The notes under the pieces: model-generated | The model's input: only the letters and a program-made list of their open reading frames with translations | Told to the model about the DNA's origin: nothing | Databases searched by the model: none | Origin: Candidatus Limnocylindria bacterium | GTDB lineage: Bacteria; Chloroflexota; Limnocylindria; QHBO01 | Length of the DNA: 39,772 nt | Assembly: GCA_030146365.1 (NCBI GenBank) | Contig: JASLBU010000006.1 | Coordinates: 1 to 39,772, forward strand | Direction: 5' to 3' | Position numbers and translations under genes: made by a program | Shown: piece after piece, positions 6,714-14,720 of the stretch | How positions within the stretch are numbered: position 1 is the first letter of the stretch | Layout of the letters: every line of letters starts with the position of its first letter

Positions 6714-8144
6714 CTAGCCGATGCGGACCGACTCGACCGCCGGACGGTAGGACACCGGGTGCGCACGCGCCGTCAGCGCGAGCACCAGGGTCAGTGGTCC
6801 GAGCCGTCCCACGAACATGGCGAAAACCGTGATGACTCGAGCGGGGTCGCTCAGGTCCGGTGTGATCCCCGTGCTGGCACCGACCGTCCCGAAGGCCGAG
6901 ATCGACTCGAACAGCGTCTGGACGAAGGTCGCCTCGGTGGTCACCGTGAGGCCGAGCCCGATGACGAAGACGAAGCCGAGGGAGAGCAGCATGACGGCCA
7001 GCGCCCGGTACACGATCGCGTGCTTGATCCGCCGTCCGAATGCGGTGGCCGAGGGCTCGCCCTTCACGGTGGACGCGACCGCGATCAGCAGGACGGCGAA
7101 GGTGTTGACCTTGATGCCGCCGGCGGTCGAGCCGCTGGCGCCGCCGATGAACATCAGCGCCATGACCACGAACAGCGTTGCGTCGATCAGGGCTCCGGTG
7201 TCGAGCGCAGTGAACCCGGCAGTCCGCAGCGTCACGGACTCGAAGACGGCGTTGAGCACGCGCTGCTCCTCCGGCAGAGCGCCCAGGGTTGCCGGGTTCG
7301 TCCACTCGATCAGGCCGATCAGGAGCGTGCCGCCGACGAGGAGGCCGGCGGTGGTCGTCAGCACCAGCTTCGTTTCGAGGGCCATTCGGCTCCAGCGGCG
7401 CCGTGCCACCGCGTCGCCGACGATCACGAAGCCGAGGCCACCAAGCATCAGTAGGACCCCATGCGTGAGGAGCACCACCCAGTCATCGCGGAACGGGATG
7501 AGAGACCGGAAATCGCCGGTGAGGTCGAACCCCGCGTTGTTGAACGCCGAGACGGAGTGAAATATCCCCCACCAGATGCCCATGGGATGCCACCTCGGCC
7601 CGGCCTCCGGCCCGGCCATGAAGGCGATGGACAGCACGACCGCACCGACCACCTCGCACGCGACGGTGAAGAGCGCAATGCGCTTGACGAATGCGAAGAC
7701 CGTGCCGAGCTGGAGGCCGCCCAGCGACTCCTGAACGAGGACCCGGTCCCGGAGGGTGGTTCGGCGCAGGAAGAGGAAGAGCAGCAGCGTGGAACCGGCC
7801 ATGATGCCGAACCCGCCGGCCTGGATCAGCAGCATGATGACCACCTGCCCAAACGGGCTCCAGTGGCGCGCGGTGTCGACGACGACCAGCCCCGTCACGC
7901 AGGCCGCACTGGTCGCGGTGAAGAGCGCGTCGAGGAATCGGGTGCCCTCGCCGCTGGCGGCGGCCACCGGCAGCATGAGCAGGATCGTTCCGATACTGAT
8001 GAGCACGCCGAAGAGGACCAACAGCGAGATCGCCGGCGAGGGCGCCTGGCGGAGGCGCTTCGGCGGCTTGACGGTGAACTGCTCGGGCTGGGTGCGCTCG
8101 ACGCGCACGCGCCGGTCGCCGGGACGCGGCCCCTCGCGTGTCAT
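6714..8144 (-). CDS. ktrB: TrkH/KtrB-type potassium transporter pore subunit
   Basis: 476 residues with about 8-10 membrane helices after a 35-residue basic cytoplasmic N-terminus. The four pore-loop repeats are visible: TSAACVTGLVVVD, SAFNNAGFDL, ESVTLRTAGFTA and SISAFGTVGASTG, each with the filter glycine. The intramembrane loop of repeat 3 is glycine/serine-rich (GGASGSTAGGIKVN), as expected for the KtrB/TrkH gate. It takes up K+ (or Na+-coupled K+) with KtrA encoded directly downstream. The ATG at 8144 has no strong Shine-Dalgarno sequence; 45 bp separate it from thyX. Confidence 0.92.
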   Translation of the reverse strand: MTREGPRPGDRRVRVERTQPEQFTVKPPKRLRQAPSPAISLLVLFGVLISIGTILLMLPVAAASGEGTRFLDALFTATSAACVTGLVVVDTARHWSPFGQVVIMLLIQAGGFGIMAGSTLLLFLFLRRTTLRDRVLVQESLGGLQLGTVFAFVKRIALFTVACEVVGAVVLSIAFMAGPEAGPRWHPMGIWWGIFHSVSAFNNAGFDLTGDFRSLIPFRDDWVVLLTHGVLLMLGGLGFVIVGDAVARRRWSRMALETKLVLTTTAGLLVGGTLLIGLIEWTNPATLGALPEEQRVLNAVFESVTLRTAGFTALDTGALIDATLFVVMALMFIGGASGSTAGGIKVNTFAVLLIAVASTVKGEPSATAFGRRIKHAIVYRALAVMLLSLGFVFVIGLGLTVTTEATFVQTLFESISAFGTVGASTGITPDLSDPARVITVFAMFVGRLGPLTLVLALTARAHPVSYRPAVESVRIG

Positions 8145-8189
8145 CTGGGTGGTGCGATCGGCTGTGGCACCCGGGGAGGGTAGCGCCGG

Positions 8190-9131
8190 TCAGACGCGGT
8201 CGGAGTCTCCCGCCTGACCGAGCGGTGCGCCGACCGGCTCGGCATGCTGCGGACGGACGTTCCCGTCAGCAACCGGGAGCGGCACGCGGCGCGGCTTGGG
8301 CCTGAAGGGGCTCGTCTCAGGCACGACCGGCCCGTCCATCTCGGCGAGCGCACCGCCCCGGTACGCGTCCCACACCGCCATGACGGTGTCCCGGTGTGGC
8401 CGGATCCTGCAATGCTCGTCCCGGTTGCCCATCTCGTCGCAGTAGCCGAGCGGGACGCACTTGGGGGCGAGGAAGCTGCCGAAGAACGGGCTGACGCGGA
8501 AGATCTCGTGCCGGATCTGCTTGAACAGCTGGCGGATCTCCCACTGGGCCATGGTGCACAGACGCAGGCCCGACATGTGGATCAGCTGTCGCAGGTTGAC
8601 GGTCATCACGAGGTTCGTCTGCATCGCGTTCGGGAAGATGAAGCGGGCGTCCTCGGCGGGCACCTCCGCCTGGAGCAGCTGGCCGTACAGGTCGAGGTTG
8701 TCGTCGATGGCGTGCTGGAATCGGCCGGCCAGGTCGTCCGGAAGGTCGCCCTTGCCGATGCTGTCCGGGACGGTGTAGTTATCGCGCTTCTTGAAGCTGA
8801 CGTAGCGCTGCGACTGCTGGTCGAACGCGGTCCCCGCCCGGTGCCGCACCAGCTGGTGCGTCAGCGTCCTGGTCACGCCGCTGATCGCGAACGTGAAGTT
8901 GACGTGCTCGATCGTGCTGCCGTGCCCCGACTCCATGACCTTGCGGACGAGGCTCTGCTGCTTCTCGTCGGCGACCTGGCGGCTGACGGCCCTGTCCCAG
9001 ATCTGATCCGGCACCTGCTCCGAGTAGCACGTCCGACAGGCCGTGTAGATGATCGGCAGGTAGTACTCCTCGACGATCTCCTTCGTCGGGAAGATGAGCG
9101 TGGCGGATAGGTCCGGCGAGGTGGGTGGCAT
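8190..9131 (-). CDS. thyX: Flavin-dependent thymidylate synthase
   Basis: 313 residues, longer than the usual 220-260. ThyX methylates dUMP using FAD, NADPH and methylene-THF. The ThyX motif is clear: RHR at 96-98 followed by a QSQRY segment at 106-110. A helix around residues 180-210 (MSGLRLCTMAQWEIRQLF) carries the substrate-contacting Arg. The extra length lies in a C-terminal tail of about 50 residues rich in Pro, Arg and Asp with no recognised fold. The ATG at 9131 is preferred over far-upstream starts because TAGACT lies 10 nt before it and conserved sequence starts there. A DnaA-box-like cluster lies immediately upstream. Confidence 0.93.
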   Translation of the reverse strand: MPPTSPDLSATLIFPTKEIVEEYYLPIIYTACRTCYSEQVPDQIWDRAVSRQVADEKQQSLVRKVMESGHGSTIEHVNFTFAISGVTRTLTHQLVRHRAGTAFDQQSQRYVSFKKRDNYTVPDSIGKGDLPDDLAGRFQHAIDDNLDLYGQLLQAEVPAEDARFIFPNAMQTNLVMTVNLRQLIHMSGLRLCTMAQWEIRQLFKQIRHEIFRVSPFFGSFLAPKCVPLGYCDEMGNRDEHCRIRPHRDTVMAVWDAYRGGALAEMDGPVVPETSPFRPKPRRVPLPVADGNVRPQHAEPVGAPLGQAGDSDRV

Positions 9132-9141
9132 CGGGAGTCCG

Positions 9142-9147
9142 AGTCTA
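9142..9147 (-). promoter_or_regulatory. Putative -10 box (TAGACT) of thyX
   Basis: TAGACT on the minus strand ends 10 nt before the thyX ATG, between the start codon and the DnaA-box-like sites at 9175-9229. Confidence 0.4.
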
Positions 9148-9174
9148 CAGCCGATGCCTCCCGCGGCATCCGCG

Positions 9175-9229
9175 TTATCCACAACCGGTGGTGCAGCGGC
9201 CGTCGTGGTTGTGTACATCTTGTGCACAA
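9175..9229. promoter_or_regulatory. DnaA box plus TTGTG(T/C)ACA direct repeat upstream of thyX
   Basis: TTATCCACA at 9175-9183 is a perfect match to the DnaA-box consensus. TTGTGTACA (9209-9217) and TTGTGCACA (9220-9228) are near matches arranged as a direct repeat exactly 11 bp apart, about one helical turn. The second is part of the perfect palindrome TTGTGCACAA. The cluster sits in the 106-bp gap upstream of thyX. It could be a DnaA-controlled operator or a site for another regulator; an origin is unlikely because no AT-rich unwinding region or dnaA/dnaN gene is near. Confidence 0.4.
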
Positions 9230-9237
9230 CGGAACCC

Positions 9238-10905
9238 TCAGGCGTCGACGTCGGTCTCCTCGTCGTTCGACCTCGGCGGTGGGAGGCCGCGGCGGTCGTC
9301 GATCCGCGCGAGGCCATGGAGCCGGTCCAGGGCGATTCGGTTTCCGCCGGCACGCTTCGCGCTGGCGAGCGCCTCCTCCACCCGCGCCAGCAGGCCGTCG
9401 AGGTCCAGGTCCTCGGCGGGCCGCATCACCGCCACTCCCACCGACATCGTGACGTTCACCTGTTCGCCGCCGGCGGCGATGGGGCGGAGACCGACACGGC
9501 GCTGGAGCGCATCGGCAAATCTCGCGGCGCCGGCCTCGTCGGTATGCGGCAGCACCGCCAGGAAGCTGTCGCTGCCCGCGCGGCCGAGCGCATCGGCCTG
9601 GCGGACACGGAGCCGGAGCCGGAGCGCCAGCTCCGCGAGGATCGCGTCACCGGCCGCGGTTCCGTGCGTATGGTTGTGGTCGCTGAACCCATCGACGTCC
9701 AGCAGCACCAGGGCGACCGGGTGGGCGTAGCGGCGCGCCTGGGCGATCTCGATCCGAATGCGGTCCAGCAGGGCAGCTCGGCTGGCCACACCGGTCGTCC
9801 CGTCGGTCGCCGAGGAGCGCTCCAGCTCCTGCCGCTGGAGCTCGATCGTCCGGCGAGCCTGCAGGAGCTCCTCGATCGTGCCCCGCAGCTCGCGGCCCAG
9901 CCGCTCGCTCTCCGGGGTGCCTTCGGGATCCCGGATCACCGCCGTCACGCCCCCGCCGTTCCGCAGCAGCACCACGTCGATGCCGCCCATGCGGGTACCA
10001 AGGTGGACCGCTGCCTCGTCCGGCGGGAGCTCGGCGAGCCTGACGCCGAGGAGATCCTCGAGGCGGCCGCCAGCGGACGCGGAGTCCAGGCCGAGCAGGG
10101 CGGCGGCACGAGCGTTCCAGTCGCGCAGCTGGAGGTGTCCGTCGAAGCGCAGGACCGCATCGGACACCCGCCCGGCGAGGTCGGGCAGCCGCTCCATCGT
10201 CTCGAGCTCCGGTCGCTGGAGCGGCGGCGGGCGTACGGCCAGGCCCGCCAGCTGGCTTCCGGCCAGGACGGCGAACGTGATCGGCAGCTCCAGCCCGTCC
10301 GTGCGGGCGACGGCCAGGCCGCCGGCGGCGATCGCGAGGCCCGTCGCGACGATCCCCGTGGGTCGCTCGAGGACGACCACCCCCGCCAGCGCCGCGACGA
10401 CCGCGGCGGCCCAGGCCATGGCGGGCCGTCCAGGATCGATCATGGTGCTCGCACCCGGCAGGAGTTCGCCGACCACCAGGATCTCGGCGATGACCAGCGT
10501 CACGGCCACCGTCGCGATCCGGCCGCCGCGGCCGGCCACCAGCGTCCACCGTCGCTCGGCGAAGGCCGCGCCGAGGAGCATGAGCGCCGCCCCGGCCACC
10601 GGCAGCTCCAGGCGGGCCCCCGCCAGGGCCGAGATTCCGGCGCCCGCCAACGTCGCGCTCGCGCCGGTCGCGAGAGCCGCGGACAGGGACCCGGAGCGCA
10701 GTGCGACGACCAGCATGGCCAGGCCGGAGGCCAGGGCCGCGACTGCGAGCCCGATCGCCACGGCGTCCGCGAGCCAGGCGAGGCCTGCCCCCGACAGGTT
10801 GGCGGCCGGGAGTGAGCGGGTGAGCCCGATCACGGCCGCGGCCAGCGCCGCACCGAGCGCGAGGGCTGCGGCGCGCACGGCGCGGCCAGGCTGGGGGGGC
10901 TCCAT
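9238..10905 (-). CDS. Membrane protein with PAS-like and degenerate GGDEF domain
   Basis: 555 residues. The N-terminal ~250 residues are a run of Ala/Leu/Val-rich helices, probably 8-9 membrane spans. A PAS-like segment follows (about 275-345, HLQLRDWNARAAALLGLD), then a short coiled coil (TIELQRQELERS) and a GGDEF domain from about 380. The domain keeps VLLDVDGFSDHNH and the AAGD helix, but the signature loop near residue 445 reads GSDSF instead of GGDEF. Both the second Gly and the catalytic Glu are replaced, so diguanylate cyclase activity is doubtful; a GTP- or c-di-GMP-sensing or scaffold role is an inference. The ATG at 10905 begins the first membrane segment. No EAL domain. Confidence 0.82.
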   Translation of the reverse strand: MEPPQPGRAVRAAALALGAALAAAVIGLTRSLPAANLSGAGLAWLADAVAIGLAVAALASGLAMLVVALRSGSLSAALATGASATLAGAGISALAGARLELPVAGAALMLLGAAFAERRWTLVAGRGGRIATVAVTLVIAEILVVGELLPGASTMIDPGRPAMAWAAAVVAALAGVVVLERPTGIVATGLAIAAGGLAVARTDGLELPITFAVLAGSQLAGLAVRPPPLQRPELETMERLPDLAGRVSDAVLRFDGHLQLRDWNARAAALLGLDSASAGGRLEDLLGVRLAELPPDEAAVHLGTRMGGIDVVLLRNGGGVTAVIRDPEGTPESERLGRELRGTIEELLQARRTIELQRQELERSSATDGTTGVASRAALLDRIRIEIAQARRYAHPVALVLLDVDGFSDHNHTHGTAAGDAILAELALRLRLRVRQADALGRAGSDSFLAVLPHTDEAGAARFADALQRRVGLRPIAAGGEQVNVTMSVGVAVMRPAEDLDLDGLLARVEEALASAKRAGGNRIALDRLHGLARIDDRRGLPPPRSNDEETDVDA

Positions 10906-10972
10906 TGGCTTCAGTCTGCGGTTCCAGCGACTGCGGCCCAATGGTACGAACGCCGCCGCGGGACTTCGCTCC

Positions 10973-10978
10973 TATACT
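10973..10978 (+). promoter_or_regulatory. Putative -10 box (TATACT), leaderless start at GTG 10988
   Basis: TATACT ends 9 nt before the GTG of the 124-aa protein, in the 82-bp gap divergent from the GGDEF gene. Confidence 0.45.
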
Positions 10979-10987
10979 CGCCACGCC

Positions 10988-11362
10988 GTGAACGACCCGC
11001 GTCCGACCGCCGTGATGTCGCGCTCCGCGTTCCTTGGCGCGACCGACGAGCTGATCGCCGCCGGCGACGACATCGTCGCAGACCCCGACTGGGACCGCTT
11101 CCGCGGCTGGCTGCTCGCCTCCGACGGGTTGCTCGAGCGCGTCTGGGGCCGGATGGATCGCTATCACCTCGCATGGCTCAACGTCGGGCGCGGCAGTGCG
11201 CCGCCCGGGTCGAGCCTCGACGACGAAGGCACCCGGCGCTTCATCGCGGAGGTCGCGAGCGGAAAGCTCGCCGTCCTGCGTACGATGAGGACAGCGGTCG
11301 CGAAGCAAGGATGGAGCCTGCTGTCCGACGATCCGGACGAGGCGCACGAGGAGGAACGGTGA
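10988..11362 (+). CDS. Small hypothetical protein coupled to PIG-L deacetylase
   Basis: 124 residues, mostly alpha-helical and soluble, unrecognised family. Distinct segments are FLGATDELIAAGDDIV, then DWDRFRGWLLASDGLLERV and YHLAWLNVG, then an acidic tail DDPDEAHEEER. The GTG start is supported by the TATACT box 9 nt upstream. The stop overlaps the GTG of the PIG-L gene (GTGA), and the acidic tail codons also form the GGAGGAA ribosome-binding site for that gene, so the two products are likely made in fixed ratio. Confidence 0.7.
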   Translation: MNDPRPTAVMSRSAFLGATDELIAAGDDIVADPDWDRFRGWLLASDGLLERVWGRMDRYHLAWLNVGRGSAPPGSSLDDEGTRRFIAEVASGKLAVLRTMRTAVAKQGWSLLSDDPDEAHEEER

Positions 11363-12084
11363 GCTACCCGATCGCGGCGGGCGGCCTGGCGGCCGTCCTC
11401 GCCCACCCGGACGACGAGAGCTTCGGCTGCGCCGGAGCGCTGGCGCTGGCACGTGACGCGGGCGTGACGACCCGTCTGCTGGTCGTCACGCGCGGCGAGG
11501 CGGCCACCGCGGATGGCGAGCCGGACCCCACATTCGGTGACCGCCGGGAGGCGGAGCTCATTGGGGCGGCGAAGGCGATCGGGCTCGATGAGGTGTCGAT
11601 CCTCGAGGGCTACGCCGACGGGGTCGTCGCGGACCAGCCGTTCGAGACGCTCGTCGACGAGATCGCCGCCTGGCTCGCCGATCGCCGACCCCAGGCGGTC
11701 ATCACATTCGGGCCGCACGGCGTCACCGGCCACCCCGACCATGTCGTTGTCGGCAGCGCGACCCGGTGGGCCGTCGAGCGGCTGGCGGAGACCGGGCAGG
11801 CCCCGAACGCGGTGTACGTGATCTCCCCGATCTTCGATCCCGGCGGCAACCGCTACGACCTCTCCCCGGAGGAGCAGACCGCCACGCACCGGATCGACAT
11901 CACGACAGTCGCACCGCGCAAGCTGGAGGCGCTCCAGAGCCACGCCAGCCAGACCGACACCGCCGAGGAGATCACCGCACTGCGGGCGGCCATCGACGGC
12001 GGCGGTGAGATTCACGAGGGATATCACCGCGTCCGCCCGCTGGTGCCCTCACCGCATCCTCGGTTCGACACCGCGCTCCTCTAA
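11359..12084 (+). CDS. PIG-L (LmbE) family deacetylase
   Basis: 241 residues. The zinc-site motif HPDDE is at 16-20 and HPDH at 125-128, both diagnostic of PIG-L/LmbE de-N-acetylases such as MshB, BshB and DIAP deacetylases. RGEA near 46 and the FGDRREAEL helix are also family-typical. It removes an N-acetyl group from a GlcNAc-type or related sugar conjugate. Mycothiol or bacillithiol synthesis is possible, but no other thiol gene lies in the window, so the substrate stays open. The start is GTG at 11359 with GGAGGAA just upstream. Confidence 0.88.
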   Translation: MSYPIAAGGLAAVLAHPDDESFGCAGALALARDAGVTTRLLVVTRGEAATADGEPDPTFGDRREAELIGAAKAIGLDEVSILEGYADGVVADQPFETLVDEIAAWLADRRPQAVITFGPHGVTGHPDHVVVGSATRWAVERLAETGQAPNAVYVISPIFDPGGNRYDLSPEEQTATHRIDITTVAPRKLEALQSHASQTDTAEEITALRAAIDGGGEIHEGYHRVRPLVPSPHPRFDTALL

Positions 12085-12131
12085 GCCGCGCCGGCATAGG
12101 GCCGCGGCCAGTGGCCCGGCCCGCATCGGCG

Positions 12132-12137
12132 TACACT
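12132..12137 (+). promoter_or_regulatory. Putative -10 box (TACACT), leaderless start of SufT-like gene
   Basis: TACACT ends 6 nt before the ATG at 12144. Confidence 0.45.
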
Positions 12138-12143
12138 CCCTTC

Positions 12144-12434
12144 ATGACGATCGACTCCAACCTCGGCAAGGTGGACGAGGTGATGACCGCGCTCTACGAC
12201 ATCCACGACCCGGAGATCGGAATGAGCATCGTGGACCTGGACCTGATCAAGGCCGTCGAGATCGGCACTGACGGCGCGCCCACCGAGATAAAGATGGTCC
12301 TGACGACGCCGTTCTGCCCGTGGGCCGGTGAGCTGATCCAGACCGTGAAGACGAAGGCCGAGGAGGTCGTCGGCCCGCCGGTCAAGGTCACCCTCCTGGC
12401 CGACCGATGGGAGCCCCCGCCGGGCCTCTTCTAG
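12144..12434 (+). CDS. MIP18/SufT-like iron-sulfur assembly factor (DUF59)
   Basis: 96 residues, a complete single-domain MIP18 family protein. It shows VMTALYDIHDPEIGMSIVDL (residues about 13-32), the hallmark DPE(I/L)xxxxVxLGL-like segment, and a TTPFCPWAGEL motif near 52-62 with the conserved Cys. Homologues (SufT, PaaD, MIP18) help mature [Fe-S] proteins. The ATG at 12144 is favoured by the TACACT box 6 nt before it over an in-frame start at 12111. Monocistronic and followed by pduO with its own promoter box. Confidence 0.88.
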   Translation: MTIDSNLGKVDEVMTALYDIHDPEIGMSIVDLDLIKAVEIGTDGAPTEIKMVLTTPFCPWAGELIQTVKTKAEEVVGPPVKVTLLADRWEPPPGLF

Positions 12435-12470
12435 GCGCTGAGGCCTACGGCGCCCCGCGCGCTTGGCGGC

Positions 12471-12476
12471 TACCAT
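12471..12476 (+). promoter_or_regulatory. Putative -10 box (TACCAT), leaderless start of pduO
   Basis: TACCAT plus the 7-nt spacer CGGCGCC precedes the ATG, the same arrangement as at 1989-2001. Confidence 0.45.
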
Positions 12477-12483
12477 CGGCGCC

Positions 12484-13047
12484 ATGCGGATCTACACGAA
12501 GAAGGGCGATGACGGCTCGACGGGCCTGCTGTACGGCGGTGACCGGATCAGCAAGGCGGATCCGCGGACCGATGCCTACGGCACCACCGACGAAGCCGTG
12601 TCGGCGCTCGGCTTGGCGCGCGCGTCCATCGGGTCGCAGACGGACCGCGTGGAGGTTCGTCTCGCCGAGCTGATCCTCCGTCTGCAGCGCGAGCTGTTCG
12701 TGGTGGGGGCAGAGCTGGCAACCCACGCCGACCGGCGACCGCGGCTGACGGGGGGCATCTCGCTCGTCACGGCGGACATGGTGGCCGCACTGGAGAGCGA
12801 CATCGACGAGCTCGAAACCTGGGTCGAGCAGCCGAAGGAGTTCGTCGTCCCGGGGGAGTCGTTGACCGGGGCGGCGATCGACCTCGCGCGGACGACCGTC
12901 CGGCGCGCGGAGCGCCGGTGCGTGGCCCTCGCCGCCGACGGCGGGCTGCCGGACTCCCTGGTGGTGCCGTATCTGAACCGGCTCGCCGACCTCCTCTTCG
13001 TCATGGCCCGCGCCGCGGACGGCGGCTTCATCGCGGTGCGCACCTGA
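12484..13047 (+). CDS. pduO: Cob(I)alamin adenosyltransferase, PduO type
   Basis: 187 residues, normal for the MMAB/PduO family, which transfers adenosyl from ATP to cob(I)alamin to form coenzyme B12. The N-terminus RIYTKKGDDGSTGLLYGG binds ATP, followed by RTDAYGTTDEAVSALGLAR. The C-terminal helices carry TTVRRAERRCVALA and PYLNRLADLLFVMAR, the family signature with the conserved Arg and Asn. The product would serve B12-dependent enzymes such as methylmalonyl-CoA mutase, fitting the branched-chain acyl-CoA genes; no mutase is in this window. Confidence 0.93.
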   Translation: MRIYTKKGDDGSTGLLYGGDRISKADPRTDAYGTTDEAVSALGLARASIGSQTDRVEVRLAELILRLQRELFVVGAELATHADRRPRLTGGISLVTADMVAALESDIDELETWVEQPKEFVVPGESLTGAAIDLARTTVRRAERRCVALAADGGLPDSLVVPYLNRLADLLFVMARAADGGFIAVRT

Positions 13048-13117
13048 CGCTCGCCGAGCTCGTGCGGAATCAGCGCCATGTCCTGATGGAATTCGTGGAA
13101 TCAGCGGCCGATGCGGG

Positions 13118-13123
13118 TAGAAT
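13118..13123 (+). promoter_or_regulatory. Putative -10 box (TAGAAT) upstream of aldehyde dehydrogenase
   Basis: TAGAAT lies about 60 nt before the ATG at 13184. Unlike most promoters here it implies a real 5' leader; no clear -35 is seen. Confidence 0.35.
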
Positions 13124-13183
13124 TCGGTCGTTCGGCACCCAACCCACTACCAACAGCCAGCACCTCGAGGTCCGTCACGAGCC

Positions 13184-14629
13184 ATGACCCTGACCGCGCC
13201 ACGCCAGCAGATGTTCATCGGCGGCGACTGGGCCGATGCCGCGACCGGCGAGACGGTTGCGGTCGTCAATCCCGCGACCGAGGAGGAGATCGCCCAGGTC
13301 CCCAAGGGCGACGCCACGGACGTCGACCGCGCGGTCGCCGCCGCTCGAGCGGCGTTCGAGACGTGGTCGCAATCCACGCCGCAGGACCGGTCCAGGGCCC
13401 TCTATGCGTTCGCCGATGCGATCGAGAAGGACACCGAGACCCTGTCCCTGCTCGAGCAGCAGAACGTCGGCAAGCCGAAGGGCACGGCTGACTTCGACGT
13501 CGAGTTCACCGTCGACAACGTGCGGTTCTTCGCGGGCGCGGCGCGGGTGGTGGAGGGCAAGGCCGCCGGTGAGTACGTCAGCACTCACACAAGCATGATC
13601 CGGCGGGAGCCGGCGGGCGTCGTCGGGCAGGTGGCGCCATGGAACTACCCGCTGATGATGGCGATCTGGAAGCTGTGCCCGGCGCTGGCGGCGGGCTGCA
13701 CCGTCGTTCTCAAGCCGTCTTCGATGACGCCGCTCTCCGCCATCCGGCTGGCCGAGCTCGCCGCGGACATCTTTCCGAAGGGCGTCTTCAACGTCGTGAC
13801 AGGCCCGGGCGCCGTGGTGGGCGATCGGCTCATCCGGCATCCCGACGTGGACATGGTGAGCCTGACCGGCGACACCGCCACCGGCAGGGAGATTGCCGCC
13901 GCCGCCGCGCAGACCGTGAAGCGCGTCCATCTCGAGCTCGGAGGGAAGGCGCCGGTCCTCGTCTACGACGACGCCGACATGGACGCGCTGGCCGAGACCA
14001 TCAAGCTTGCCGCCTTCTTCAACACCGGCCAAGACTGCACCGCCGCGACCCGCATCATCGTCATGGGCGACGGATACGACCGCGCCCTCGAGGCCCTGGT
14101 GCCGGCGGTCGAGTCCATCAAGACCGGCGACCCCGCCTCCGACCCGGAGCTCGACATGGGGCCGCTCGTCAGCCGGGCGCAGCAGGAGCGCGTGGCGGGC
14201 TTCGTGGAGCGCGCGCGTGACGACGGGGCGGAGGTCGCGACCGGCGGCGAGCGCATCGGCGACAGGGGATTCTTCTTCGCCCCGTCGATCGTGACCGGCG
14301 TCGCGCAGGACGCCGAGATCGTGCAGAACGAGGTCTTCGGTCCGGTCGTCACCGTTCAGCGCTTCACCGACGAGGCGCAGGGCCTGGCGTGGGCGAACGG
14401 CGTCCCGTACGGCCTTGCGGCGTCGGTGTGGACCAGGGACGTCAAGCGGGCGCTCCGCGCCGCCAGGGCGCTGCGCTACGGCACGGTGTGGATCAACGAC
14501 CATCTCACCATCGCGTCGGAGATGCCGCACGGCGGGTTCGGTCAGTCCGGGTACGGCAAGGACATGAGCAGCTACTCGATCGAGGACTACACGATCGTGA
14601 AGCACGTGATGGCCAAGATCGTCGACTAG
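13184..14629 (+). CDS. Aldehyde dehydrogenase, aminobutyraldehyde-dehydrogenase-like
   Basis: 481 residues, a complete NAD(P)+-dependent ALDH. The Rossmann entry is APWNYPLMMAIWKL, the catalytic Glu251 is in LELGGKAP, the catalytic Cys285 is in NTGQDCTA, and the C-terminal EVFGPVVTVQRF and SGYGKDMSSYSIEDYT are present. The WNYPLMM and GQDCTAATR patterns and the SYSIEDYTIVKH ending resemble gamma-aminobutyraldehyde dehydrogenases (PatD type), which oxidise 4-aminobutanal from putrescine to GABA. Closely related ALDHs act on betaine aldehyde or other amino-aldehydes, so the substrate is tentative. A 136-bp region with a TAGAAT box precedes it and only a weak ribosome-binding site is seen. Confidence 0.87.
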   Translation: MTLTAPRQQMFIGGDWADAATGETVAVVNPATEEEIAQVPKGDATDVDRAVAAARAAFETWSQSTPQDRSRALYAFADAIEKDTETLSLLEQQNVGKPKGTADFDVEFTVDNVRFFAGAARVVEGKAAGEYVSTHTSMIRREPAGVVGQVAPWNYPLMMAIWKLCPALAAGCTVVLKPSSMTPLSAIRLAELAADIFPKGVFNVVTGPGAVVGDRLIRHPDVDMVSLTGDTATGREIAAAAAQTVKRVHLELGGKAPVLVYDDADMDALAETIKLAAFFNTGQDCTAATRIIVMGDGYDRALEALVPAVESIKTGDPASDPELDMGPLVSRAQQERVAGFVERARDDGAEVATGGERIGDRGFFFAPSIVTGVAQDAEIVQNEVFGPVVTVQRFTDEAQGLAWANGVPYGLAASVWTRDVKRALRAARALRYGTVWINDHLTIASEMPHGGFGQSGYGKDMSSYSIEDYTIVKHVMAKIVD

Positions 14630-14720
14630 CGTCGCTGCCTCGCCCGCGCGGGTGCCCGCAGGCACTCGGCGTGCAACGACCGGGCGGATCAGACCGGCAA
14701 TCGATCACCGGAGGAGCACC

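Noticed and set aside
9175..9229. Replication origin
   Set aside because: Only one perfect DnaA box, no AT-rich unwinding element and no dnaA, dnaN or parAB nearby.
9094..10815. 573-codon plus-strand ORF opposite the GGDEF gene
   Set aside because: A GC-rich mirror frame: low-complexity, Arg/Gly/Asp-rich translation without motifs, while the minus strand has clear membrane, PAS and GGDEF features.
9647..11452. 601-codon minus-strand ORF
   Set aside because: Spans a real gene in another frame and the opposite-strand PIG-L start; Arg/Pro-rich with no domain.
13048..13183. Riboswitch upstream of the aldehyde dehydrogenase
   Set aside because: The 136-bp leader shows only a TAGAAT box and no recognisable aptamer.
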